This document shows, piece after piece, positions 47,846 to 58,483 of a stretch of 64,000 nucleotides of DNA. Both the position numbers and the translations under genes were made by a program. The notes beneath the pieces were generated by a model. It did not search any database. It was not told the origin of the DNA and was given only the letters and a program-made list of their open reading frames with translations. Location: NCBI GenBank assembly GCA_014904845.1, contig MU119365.1, positions 1 through 64,000 on the forward strand, in the 5' to 3' direction. Numbering within the stretch: position 1 is the stretch's first letter; the number at the start of each line of letters is the position of its first letter. The DNA is from Acephala macrosclerotiorum. Taxonomy: Eukaryota; Ascomycota; Leotiomycetes; Helotiales; Mollisiaceae.

Positions 47846-48941
47846 GGAAATGTGTAGTTGCGATGCACGATGTACGATGTACGAACACGAGCTCGATGAA
47901 ACTGAGTGTTGGATATGAGCCGAGGAGGTGTAACTTAAGCGAGAGTGACTGCCAGGTCTTGTGAAGTTGATCACGATTGACAAGATACTGCGAGTCCTCA
48001 CTATCGGAGGAGTTAAATAAGATTTTTAAGCTTGAAGCCTCTAGAAACCTAGATATTCAATGTTAAGAAACGGTTAAAATCACGTGCCTCGAGGCTCTTT
48101 AATGACCTCAGTCCGGGGCTTTTGATTCTTGTGAAGGTGGATTTATTTGTGACAAAGAGTTACCGCTATAATACCTCTACGGCAGATCTGTCTCAGGGTG
48201 GAGTAATATCGGAGTCGGAAGGCGACGATCAAAGGACCCGGAAAGCACAAAAGGTCGCGATCGAGTGAGGCATTGTCCTTCAGTGTAGTATCTAGTCTCG
48301 AGAACGATCAATTAATGAATTGTGAGATATTCGTGTGTTGATCATTTCACACAAAAAGTTCTGGGAGATGCAAGCCTTGAAGCTGCGGAAATGAGAAGTG
48401 ATGAGGGCTGTCAACCGTCTTTGGCATTATTTCCAACTGCATAGCATTATGTTTACATGCCACAAAAGAGCGAGTCTCCAACGTATTGCACTGATATCCT
48501 GATCATCTTCGGTATACTAAATACAGTCCCTTGTTCCTAAATCCAGACGCCATGATCATATACAGTTGTCCCTTAATCAGACCAAAGCCAACCCAAGAAA
48601 ATGATTCGTCATTTGCACATTCGAAAGAGATGAACGCCGTGATTCGCAGGAGAAGTCGATGTAGGAGCTATCGCCATGGTGAGATCGACGTAGGTAGGTA
48701 GGATGTCGAAGGAAGAGAATGTTCGAGAAGCGAAGGTGTTTGGTTGGATCGGACGAAGCCTTTTCGAAGATTCAGGTTGCTAGTTGAACAAGACAGAATG
48801 TTGGAAGATCGAACCCCAATCCCTCCTCGCGATGGTAAAGATAAAGTAATTCTCTGCAATAAAAACCATCATCTACCCTTAAGCCCACGATGTCAGCGGA
48901 TGAGCTCGCTTTCCACCCAAAACCTGCAAAGCCAAGAGGGT
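47846..48941. other. Intergenic; no supported gene
   Basis: The promoter of the oxidoreductase gene should lie just right of 47845. ORFs here are short and overlapping. Nothing recognised. Confidence 0.5.
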
Positions 48942-49136
48942 TCATACCGGCATTGATGGAGCATTCGGATCCTTCTTCATCGCTATGCTGATCAAGGACG
49001 CCAACCCAATGAGGACAACAATGATGCATATGATTCCGAGGACCATAGGAAGACTGAGAAATTGTGACAACGGGTTGTCGCGTGCGACTAACTGGACGCT
49101 TTGGCGTGCGACTAAGTGAGTGCTTTGGATGTACAT
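48942..49136 (-). CDS. Small single-pass membrane protein (64 residues)
   Basis: A complete short ORF. Its N-terminus has a near-repeat (LVARQSVQLVARD), its centre a strong membrane helix of about 22 residues (MVLGIICIIVVLIGLASLIS), and its C-terminus a short basic/proline tail. A TATATA sequence lies about 125 bp upstream at 49259-49264. A possible donor GTATGA at the very end leaves an additional exon open. The family is not recognised; the helix and upstream TATA make it more likely real than chance. Confidence 0.5.
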   Translation of the reverse strand: MYIQSTHLVARQSVQLVARDNPLSQFLSLPMVLGIICIIVVLIGLASLISIAMKKDPNAPSMPV

Positions 49137-50667
49137 CTTGAAAAGCGAAAGTGGCGTGACAACGAGTGTGGTTTGCAGAAGCGTACGAGGTGAAGAGTGT
49201 GAAAGCAGTTCTAAAGAGTGGCTGAAGCAAGACTGAAAACTATCATGCGGACCTCAACTGCTATATATCCGCCAAGGACGACAAAGTGAACTCGTCGGCC
49301 AGTGGGATCCACACCCAACACATGCCAGGGAAATGAAGTACACGAACAAAGTACCCTCCATGATCGTGTGAAACTTGATATCTCCCTATCACTCGACCGG
49401 AAGAAGGCAAGCTTGCAGATGCGACTCAATTCGCAAAGGGTTGATCAGATCCAGATGATGGTAGCGCACCCGTACAGTCCAATGAGAGCTGTGGCTTAGC
49501 GACGCCAGGGTTGGGCGTACATTCTAGCCAATGGGAGCATGCTAGGAACGAGACGATGATCCAGAACAGATATAATGGAATGAAGAACCATAGGCGGAAT
49601 GCATGTTTCTATAAAAGGATCTGTTGCATCGGGATGATCCGATTAGGGACTGAAGCATTTTGGAGATATCGAATAGAGTGGGGCGGCTGGACTAGCGTTC
49701 CGCTCTAGCGAACCAGAGATGCTCAGGAACGAGGTGAGTCTAGGTGCCTGAGAACTATGCTTCAGCCGAAACATCTCGCTTTGAACCACGACGACGGTCG
49801 ACTTGGGGATCAAATAAAGGGGGGCAGCTCGCTTATCCCTTAATGAAATGCTCTGTCAGCACCAATTCTAAATGGATCATGGAGTTCACATCGCTCTTAT
49901 CTCCGAGGACTCTCAAATGCTCTCCAGAGAGTCTGAGACATGGCCGTTGACAGGATCAACAACGCCATCGATATCCTGCTTTAACAAATCAACTAGTCCT
50001 AGATCAATCATAATGCGAAGGCTGAGTTCAAGAGGGAAATTTGAATCGATCAGCACCGGTCGTTGTGTACATTCTTGAAAGTTAGGGTTGGAGAACCATG
50101 CCTTGCGGCAGACCAGGCAGCAGCTTTTTGCACCTCCCCTGGGGATGCCCTCGGCGACAAGGGGAAGTGCGTCTAATGCTGTTGCACTACGTTTCGTTGG
50201 CTGCAGCGTGTTGAAAACCCCTGAACTGCATCGGATCATGTAGTTCTTCGATAGGGAGCTTGGAGCCACGCCAGCAGACAAAGGGCGGAGTCTGAGACCG
50301 CAACGACGACGATTCGATTCCAGTCTTCTTCACGCGATGCGAGGCTTTCAAGCAGCATCATTATTCGAAAGCAATATAAATTGTGAAAGGTTTCAGCGCG
50401 CTTGCAAAGGCAGTAAAGCCTATGGTCTTCCAACGCAACTTCTTCTTTCAGCCAGATGCTACTTAACTCAAGATGTTGGAGCTTTTGATACTTATCATCT
50501 TCCCAAAATGCAACGATCTCCACAACATAATTTTATGTCATTCAATACGGATCGTAATTCAGAGGACAGCGCTCGTCCTCGTCCTCAATCTTCTGACGAG
50601 GTGCTGCTTATCTTCTCTGCCTTCTGTTGAGCTTCCTCACTGACAGTGCTCCTAGATCATAGACAAA
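49137..50667. other. No firmly supported gene; possible minus-strand gene at 49.91-50.52 kb
   Basis: Two minus frames, 50236-50523 (WEDDKYQKLQHLELSSIWL..., FHNLYCFRIMMLLESLASRE) and 49913-50281 (SCCLVCRKAWFSNPNFQECTQ..., IMIDLGLVDLLKQDIDG), look protein-like and could be exons of one unknown gene divergent from the 50668 gene. I cannot place the joining intron or the start. Confidence 0.35.
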
Positions 50668-51138
50668 ATGCAGAAATTTGTCGCAGGCCAGTGTCCATTC
50701 ACAGCTCCACCCCCTCTTCCTCACTTTAGTTGGGCTTCGATCGACGTCCTGGAAGCTTCCCTCCTGATCTCTGTAGTCGCCACTTCGACGAAACTACAAG
50801 AGGTTCTTACATCCGCATCGGCGGGCGACCCATGCCTTCTCGCATTGACGAATGGCTGCATGAAGCGCTATCTCGAGATCATGGAGCCAGCTCAATCATG
50901 CTGTAAGGCCCTCAACATAATCCGGACAGAAAACTTCCAAGGCGACGCCACTTCGCTCGAAGCGGCACTGAAAGCAATGACACATGTGAAAGAAGAACAA
51001 AATCCAATACTTACAGACTTCGCTGGAGGCACCGAGGAAATGCGAAAGTGGATGCTTTCCTGCAGAACATACGTCGAGAATGTCGTTGCGGTGATGGAAT
51101 ACGCTTCAGGGCAGTTGAATGCTGCTGGATTCGCATGA
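50668..51138 (+). CDS. Hypothetical protein, 156 residues
   Basis: A single-exon ORF with a good context (gacaaaATGC). It starts with a Pro/Phe-rich segment (CPFTAPPPLPHFSW), then predicted helices including IDVLEASLLISVVATSTKLQ, seven cysteines, and a C-terminal RTYVENVVAVMEYASGQL. There is no signal peptide, membrane helix or known domain. Codon use looks coding. Function not predicted. Confidence 0.5.
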   Translation: MQKFVAGQCPFTAPPPLPHFSWASIDVLEASLLISVVATSTKLQEVLTSASAGDPCLLALTNGCMKRYLEIMEPAQSCCKALNIIRTENFQGDATSLEAALKAMTHVKEEQNPILTDFAGGTEEMRKWMLSCRTYVENVVAVMEYASGQLNAAGFA

Positions 51139-51368
51139 GCGCCACGGGAGAATGGCCCATGACACTAAGAATTCCGGCACGATCAATCGGCGAGCTCTAG
51201 CCTTGATGTTTCCCGCAAGTGAAGATTTGCATTCCAAAAAATCCTTGTATCTAGCCGTGGTATCTATAAAGACGTTATCATCCCATCCGCTGACCGGTGT
51301 CCAAAGTCGAACCAATTATACCGCTTTTTCCAAACTCCAAACGCTTCCAACTCCCGAAAATTAGATGA

Positions 51369-51914
51369 TCATCGCCACCTTCCAGGACCCGGACTTTGCA
51401 TCGGCACAGAAACAGATATGCTGCTCCTCCTCTGTAGCGATGGAGCCATCGACACACTGCTTCTTCTCTGCAGCTGCTGACCTGGGCCTATCGACATGCT
51501 ATCCGTTCTCTGCAACTGTTGACTTGGTCTCGGTCTGAATGGTTCATCGTCGAAATCGTCCAGCTCTCTCAATCTCTTGCCTCCCCTGGTGTACCAACAA
51601 CTCAATGGCAGAAGTACGAATGCGAAGAAGGCTCCTTCTTTGACCTTTCTTGCCTTTGTCAACTTCGGAATGTCAACTTCTTGTCCATGCTCTGCAACCT
51701 TCTGTCTCTTTGACTTCGATGGGGAACTTGCTGTACTTGCGGAAGATGCGGAGGATTCCGACTTGGGTGCAGCCGGTGTCTCACTATTCTTCAATATTGA
51801 TCGTGGAGTGGTTGGTGAGAGCAATACCGGAGTTGTTGGATAAGCAGGTGGTAGCAATCCTTGTTGCATTCCCTTTGGCCTTGGAACAAGTGGTCTAATA
51901 GGCTCCTCCGACAT
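51369..51914 (-). CDS. Hypothetical basic Ser/Pro-rich protein, 181 residues
   Basis: The start is taken at MSEEPIRPLVPRPKG (51914), which has a good context (acaacaATGT); the frame is open further upstream but there runs toward the MITE. The protein has a TTPRSILKNSETP motif, a serine-rich stretch, a basic SPSKSKRQKV cluster that could be a nuclear signal, a hydrophobic segment GAFFAFVLLPLSCWYT, and C-terminal repeats LQRTDSMSIGPG / LQRRSSVSMAPS / LQRRSSISVS, each an RRxS-type phosphorylation-like site. The family is not recognised. Confidence 0.5.
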   Translation of the reverse strand: MSEEPIRPLVPRPKGMQQGLLPPAYPTTPVLLSPTTPRSILKNSETPAAPKSESSASSASTASSPSKSKRQKVAEHGQEVDIPKLTKARKVKEGAFFAFVLLPLSCWYTRGGKRLRELDDFDDEPFRPRPSQQLQRTDSMSIGPGQQLQRRSSVSMAPSLQRRSSISVSVPMQSPGPGRWR

Positions 51915-52116
51915 TGTTGTTTGGTTTCTTATTTCCTGCCAATGGATATGCCCTCCTTCCTGTGGAAGTGTGGATGTCTCCGGGGCCTCTTGACTCGTCT
52001 CCTGGTTCCAGATCAAGAGATAGCTAAATGGACTTTGATGTGTCTTGAGTGAGCACCTTGAGACGGAGTTTTCGTCCCTTATAAGCACCCCGACCCCTTT
52101 CATCCTTTCACAAATA

Positions 52117-52286
52117 CTGTGGTCTTTGGATAAATAATCGCACCCCTGAGGGTTGATGGTTCTAGCACTTTCCACACACAAAAGATCCTCGCAAGCCCAA
52201 AATTCAACTATCTGATTTGATCAAGCCCTAGTTTGAGGCTCAGTCTAAAACCCTCAGGGGTGCGATTATTTATCCAAAGACCACAG
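52117..52286. mobile_element. 170-bp MITE with 38-bp perfect terminal inverted repeats and TA target duplication
   Basis: Arms at 52117-52154 and 52249-52286 are exact reverse complements, starting CTGTGGTCTTTGGATAAATA, and are bracketed by TA on both sides (52115-52116, 52287-52288). A TA duplication and such arms are typical of Tc1/mariner-superfamily (including pogo/Fot1) MITEs. The 94-bp centre has no coding capacity. The perfect arms imply recent insertion. It lies about 200 bp upstream of the gene starting at 51914. Confidence 0.8.
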
Positions 52287-52288
52287 TA

Positions 52289-55024
52289 AACTTTCGGGTC
52301 CCATAACTGACTGTGTACGACGACTGAGGATCGCGAGTTGCAATAGAGGGAAACGCGCAAGGATGACCCCGCGATCTCTTCCTCGCTCACCACGAATTTC
52401 AAACGAACTACTCCCCCGAAGCCTTTTTCCTAAACGACACTCCGCCACTCTTGTTACAGGCAACGTTCTCGACGTCATTGTTTCAATTTATCTTGCAGAT
52501 CCGGGGTCCAGGTTCTCCACTACCTGCCAATGCGTGTCAAACGATCATGCAATCGCTATGTGGAGCGCTTTCGCAAAGAACTAAAGGTGGACCTGGTTAC
52601 TGCAGTTATGATCGTACACCGCTTCGTATTGAACAGGGAGATGGATGTCAATGGATATATGTCGGCTCGATTCTCCCTCTGGACGCGTTGTTGAGGTGTG
52701 TCCGAGTTGGGGTGGAGCGCGAGTGCGACTCCCGACGACGGCCTCAAGAAGATCATCTGCTGCATATTTTAGTAGTGCTAAGTGGCGTGGCTCTTGATAC
52801 TTTGCACCAGAACCGCTCTCGTGATTGATGCTGATTTCTTAGTTAGTGAGAAGGCTACGGCAACTGTGGAAAGCAAGCGCTCCCATTACCCAAAAAGTAT
52901 CTTGAAATTCCGTTTTCTTATTTCCATTTCTTCGGGGTCCTGTTCATGAATAAGGCCGTCGTTTAGATGGGAAAGTGCGTTGCCAGGTCACAAGAGCCTT
53001 CGAAAAATAACTTCGTGTCTCGCTGTCAACAGAAGCTGCAGCAACAGATCCACTGGAACTACTATATTAGTCTCTCTATACCTCCACCACTCTCCATTCC
53101 TCAACATGCAATCATACCCAACCTCCCATCTTTCTCATTTCCTTTCTCACCTTCATCCTGTCTATGACAGGCGCGGGAAAAAAGCACACCTCACGTGCAA
53201 CCAGTGGCGGTGGCTGGGGATACTTAACTGGGGCTAGGGTTCAGGTACGTGGGCATAAGACGTCATCTACCGGTTTGAATATAGTTCTCAAACTCGGAGT
53301 GCTTAAGCGCGATCTACAAAATGCGACGCAAAATTTCCGAAATGATCGATTCATGCATGGCCGGAAAGAAGAGAGAGAACTTTTTTGGGTGTGACGATTC
53401 TGGCGAGGAGGAAGAGGTGAATAAGGGGGATCCTTGGGAGAGTGTCTTGGTGGGGTAAGAGTCACGTGGTAATGCTTGGTAGAGTGAAGGAGGTGTGTGG
53501 GTTCGGTGCCGGCGGCTTTCATTCGTGATTTTGCAGCTTGCAAGATAGAGGATATTTGTTAGGAATTGTGCTTTTGGCTTCTGTTGTCATGAAAGCTGTC
53601 AGGGTCCACGAAGTGTCTTGGTCCTGAATCTAGCGATGGAGGAGTGACATTTATTGTTCTAATTGCATCTAATAAAGATGATATTGGTGTTGATTAGTCG
53701 ATTAGAAGTCAAATGGACTAATCATAGAGTATTGTTGAAGAGGCTCAAACAGTAATGGTTTTCTTGGTTTCGTACCGGTTGTGGGCGAGCGGGAGCTAGT
53801 GCTGTCATGTTGGTGGTAGTCTACCTCCGTTTATTGTCTAAGACGATTAGCTCTAACAGACTTCCCACGAGCCATTGTTCGGATTTAAAAGGCGATATGG
53901 GTTGTGGTCAGGTTGGCGTTCGATTTCATACTGTGGCTATTGCAGTTTGTTATTTTGGGGAACTTCGGAGTCGAGGGTTGTGATTATTTCTTGTGGTCCG
54001 AGGTGTGAACGACGTTTTCTGATTATTATAGCGTATGATAATGAATCAGACTTATGGTCATCAGTCAGGAAAGGGTTATGATCCTGAGTTACCATATTTC
54101 ATCTGGTGTAGGGTCTGTGTCACTGGCTTGCCAAGTCGGGTGCTAGTAATGGACAGATTATCATATTTAGCGCAGCCTTCTTCGATTATCCAATCTGATA
54201 GATCTGGCTCGGATGAGAGCTTTTGTGTGAGTGTTTCAATCAGCGTCAAGTTTGCAAATTCATTGATGCTCTTTCTTCGCTAAGTAATAAGCAATTTGAA
54301 CTTGAAGCATATTTTTGTCTGGTATAGATTTGTATTTCGCTAGACTGCGAACTCATTGATGTTCGCCGGAAATCTTGCATCATGACTTTGTACTTTCCCA
54401 ACTTGTTTCTTATCTTATTACTATCTCTGCTTTAGTTGGTGGGTATATCGTTACATAACACACTTAGTAGATGCTGTCACGATCCGAAGCGCGGAGAGAC
54501 TTCTGACCATTGGGACCGAAGGATTTGTCCCCACTACTTCTCTCGAAGTCTTCTGTCGAGGTTCCAGCCACAGTTCTAGACCTCGGTGATGGCTTCAAGT
54601 TGTCCTAGATGGGTGTTGGCGTATCGCCAAAAACATACAGCTTAAAGTACACAGCTCGCGTCATGAGGATTGTAAGTCATGTCGGATGACACGAGACGTC
54701 AGGAAGCATAATATATCGTATCACCACTTCCCCACTCGAAAGATTTTCATAATTCTCGCTCGACTTCGACGTCTCTCGCTCATGCCAACGTCTCTCGTTC
54801 ACGACACCTCCCACAGTTGCCTTTAACGTGCCTCGCCCACCATATCACTCGCTCAACTCTTATATCTTTCGTTGGCATCTCTCGCTGGCATTCGACTTGT
54901 CCTGCTCGTCCTGTAGGACAATTTAACTCGCGACAGAATTTCTCTCTTACGTCGCCGGACTTCTCCCCACGACAAGTTCACCTGAAGCCTCCATTCCCTT
55001 ACAAGCATCGCCTCTGTTCTCAAA
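52289..55024. other. Long intergenic region; no supported gene
   Basis: Only short, overlapping ORFs (for example plus 52451-52828) without motifs. The stretch 54740-54860 repeats ctcgctc- and ctctcg-type pyrimidine words upstream of the gene at 55025 and is plausibly its promoter/5' leader. Confidence 0.5.
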
Positions 55025-58000
55025 ATGAGACGGCTCTGGAGAGTTAGTCTTCTGCTTGCCTTTTTCCCGCATCTTTTCAGTTCCAATTTTTCGGTTGCAG
55101 CTTCACCTGCATTTAACGAATCTTTTACGGCGAGGATCCGTCTCGATTCATCGTCCCTCAACCTCACGGCCTTTGAAGGACTCAACAGCAGCAACATCTG
55201 CAACTACACAGTTCCGCCACCAATGGCAGAACTATGGAATCAAACTCACTGGGATTGTCGGATCCCCCCTTTCCGCAACTTTTTGAATGAATCCAGCGAA
55301 TTGGACAAACTCTCAGATGAAGAAGTATTTGAGTTTACTCCAGAGAATATAGCCAGCTCTAATATCAAAACATGGTATATGGCATGGTCGAGGGAAAGAC
55401 TGAATAACCGCAGCTGGAATGCGTCTGAATGGGCAGAGGTATCTTTGTTTGCGCGCGACTTCCTACCAGCGGGCGGCCGAGATTTTGCCTGCTTCATATC
55501 TATGACCCGCTGCATGCATATGCCGACTGTGTCCGATATCCTAAGGCGGTATCCTGGTCGTGAAAACAGGGCTTTGGCCCAACGAATCTATCTGCTGCTT
55601 CACATGCTCGACACTACCCACCAGGAAAAACTTCATCTTCTGGTATATTTTGCAAGATCTAGCTACTGGCACTGTTAACTTGGAAGTAGAATGCTCTCAC
55701 GCAGGCGGCAATTTGGTTACCCGGCAAGGCATATGCTATCATCAAGACATTTACGAAGCAGGTTGACGCTGGCGCGGTAATGGGCTGCGAAATTATTAAA
55801 AAAGTGATTGATCTCGCAATACAGATCGGCTTGAGCATGGCGAACGGTGCCGCGAGCGCTGTGTCTAACGCTCTTACTGCAAAGGGCAGTCTTTTCGAAG
55901 AGCTCGCTTCTATCAATGTGCTAGACGGCAAAACGTTTTCCAATATGGGCTTCGGAATGAAAGAGGTGGTCAATAAGGACACTGGGGAAGTTGTTAAACA
56001 ATTTGGGAAGATGATGAGAGACGATTGGTCCGATGCAGCCAAATTTAATTGTAAGTGTCAATTGCTCATATACGCGGTCTACCTTTCGTTTCGTCTCTCA
56101 GGTCATCAATTCATGTCTCCGCTTGCTCACGCTGCACATTAGAACGTGCACCTTCCTACACGCAAGTAGAATTCCACTGACGTTGCAACTTTTATCAATA
56201 GGGTTTGGAACGCTTCAACAGCAGTTCTGGTCAGTATCCGAGGATGCACTCAAGAAAGGATTTGCCAAATCTGTGCAAGTTCCGTCGAGTAAAGGAGATG
56301 GGTAAGTCGTCTTCCTAGTATCATGGCTTCCTTATGCCGTTGAACTATCATTTTCCTGATGTCTTAAATCTGGAGTATGACACGCTGTTGAAGGATGTGT
56401 ACTGATGCCTGGAATTTTCATGCAGGTCCATGGAGGAGAGGATGCATCTTGACGCAGGCGTGGCATCCGATACTATGTGTTCTTCATTCGAAGGGGATCG
56501 TCAAGACCTGAATGAAGCCAACACCCATGCCTTAGAGGATATCATTGCGGAATGGTTCTCAACAATCAGAGCACAGACACTGGCAACTTACGAGAAGTTG
56601 TACAATGGTTTTATTCCGAGAGAGGGAATCAGAATGCCTTCAATGCTGGCTCTTCAGCTTGCAATGTCAGACTGGCCTCCTTTGAACGGACCAAACTCCC
56701 TGAACCACCCTTTGAAGGATACAGCAAAGTTCGAGAAGCACGTCAAGTTACAAGCCTTGAAACGGATCCTCAGCTTCACTATGAGTGACGATGGTATCTA
56801 TCTCTATTGTATGCACACTGACAAGGCACAAGAGGAGTGCAGTCATGACACTTTCGCCAAAGGCACCCGTGGATGGTGGAAAGACTATCGCAAGACACAG
56901 ATCTGCCCGAGACCCAAAGAAGATTCAACATTGCTCTGCTCGGCTGCACGATGGTACCATACCAGTACATTCAATTCGCATGTTGGCCTCATGCCTGGGA
57001 TCAATCTGATAGAAGGATTTAGCAAGAACGACTGGAATCTCAAGCCCAAGGAGCTACTCCAAGAGGCATACGAGACATACGTACTGTACAGGAACAATGC
57101 TTCAGCTACTGACGAGAACTGGAAGAACGGGCGTTTGGATACCCCAATGTTTGCTCTACCAACATGCGTCAGCGACCATTTACGTCTACACGACGGAAAC
57201 CCTCTTCATGGGAGTTACCTCACCCACAACGTATCGCATCTTCAATTTCCGTCCTTCTGTGGCAACTGGCGAGCGAACGAAACAAAAGGATTCATGAAAA
57301 TGTTGAATCTTGATCCGAAATCTGAACTCTATGGAGCGGTGGAAGGACCTCCGGGGTTCAAACACCCGAACGAGCTTTTCTGGGATAGAATTCCACGGGT
57401 AAGTGGTGCTCGATGCGCGTTGCCAATGTCCCATGCTAATTCATTACTTAGCTCTTGGCCGAGATGTACCTCACTCCAGTCTCGCATTACCTGGCCCTCT
57501 GCGGCGCTGGTGTTCGCTTGCCAGAAGAAAAAGACAGGGATAGATCAAAGAATTCGTGGGTGATCAATTTTTCTAAGCCCACTAACGAAGTAGATAAAGA
57601 CTGCGACCTGGTCGGGAATGCTGTTAGAAATATGACCGAATTAGAGGCAAACGAATGGTTCTGCGACCTTGATGGTCGCAGTCATCATACGGTGTTCCAA
57701 CGGCAATTCGCAAGTTACACACTTCCTCAAACCTGGTGGATCAGGTCAGCTTCCCACAAGAAATGCCATGCCTGGATAAAGCAACAGGGCAACGGCAAAT
57801 GGGGGGAATACAAGGAGACCAAGGAATTCATCGATGCCTACGAGAAGGCAGAACTCAAAGAGAAGAAAGAGGAAGAACAATTCCTTAAGCAGGTGTACGC
57901 CCAAGAAGAGAGGGACCAGATTGCAGAAGATAAGAGGTTTCGAAAGCTCATCGAAGATGTCAAGGAAGAGGAAGAGAAGCGTAGGAAGGAGGAGGACCAG

Positions 58001-58210
58001 GTCATTAAGAAGATGGGGCAGGAAATCGAAAACTCCTGGAAGGAAGAACAGAAGTTGGTCGCCAAACTTCTTAAGGAGATGGAGGACGAGGAAAATAAGC
58101 AAAGGAAAGAGGAGGCGGCTGCCCTGAAAAGTATGGAGGTTAATGCAGAGAAAGCTCACCGAGAAGATGAGAAGAGGCGTAAGAAGGAAGCGAAGAAGGG
58201 TGGGAATTGA
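55025..58210 (+). CDS. Secreted-type protein of unknown function with charged coiled-coil tail
   Basis: Five exons (55025-55642, 55705-56050, 56202-56301, 56426-57398, 57452-58210) join in frame to 931 residues; donors are GTATAT or GTAAGT and branch sites CTAA/TTAA-like. The N-terminus has a signal-peptide shape (RRLWRVSLLLAFFPHLFSS). The ectodomain has many NxS/T sequons and cysteines (SNICNYTVPPPMAELW, THWDCRIPPF) in the first 200 residues. A hydrophobic/helical middle (about 225-260; MGCEIIKKVIDLAIQIGLSM) and a second cysteine-rich part (CSHDTF...CPRPKEDSTLLC) follow. The last 120 residues (810-931) are almost all Lys, Glu, Arg and Asp in heptad-like order (EEKRRKEEDQVIKKMGQ), a long coiled coil. 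I do not recognise the family. Secretion and coil are predictions. Confidence 0.75.
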
Positions 58211-58483
58211 GTGCGAAGTGATTGTTAATCCGATAGTCGTTTTCTATCAGCTCAAGACTGGGTTTCAAAGTTCGTGAGACTTAGGAATCTTGGAATTGTT
58301 TGATCGGTCGTTTGGTGTTTCGTTTTGCTGTTTATATTATTCTAATGCATTGGAGGCCGTATCTGAGGTATCGTGTGTGCTGAGTGTATTAACTGTCCCT
58401 CCCATCTACGTGTCCGGAAACAAAGCGCCTTTGGGCAGGAACTGAAGACCTGTGTTTCTATCGTCCTGTTTCGGACTGATCCA

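Noticed and set aside
51915..52181. N-terminal extension of the 51369-51914 gene to 52181
   Set aside because: The extension begins inside the MITE; the ATG at 51914 has the better context.
57746..58159. 137-codon minus ORF rich in Leu and Phe
   Set aside because: Antisense of the Lys/Glu coiled coil (AAG/GAG read backwards as CTT/CTC), not a membrane protein.
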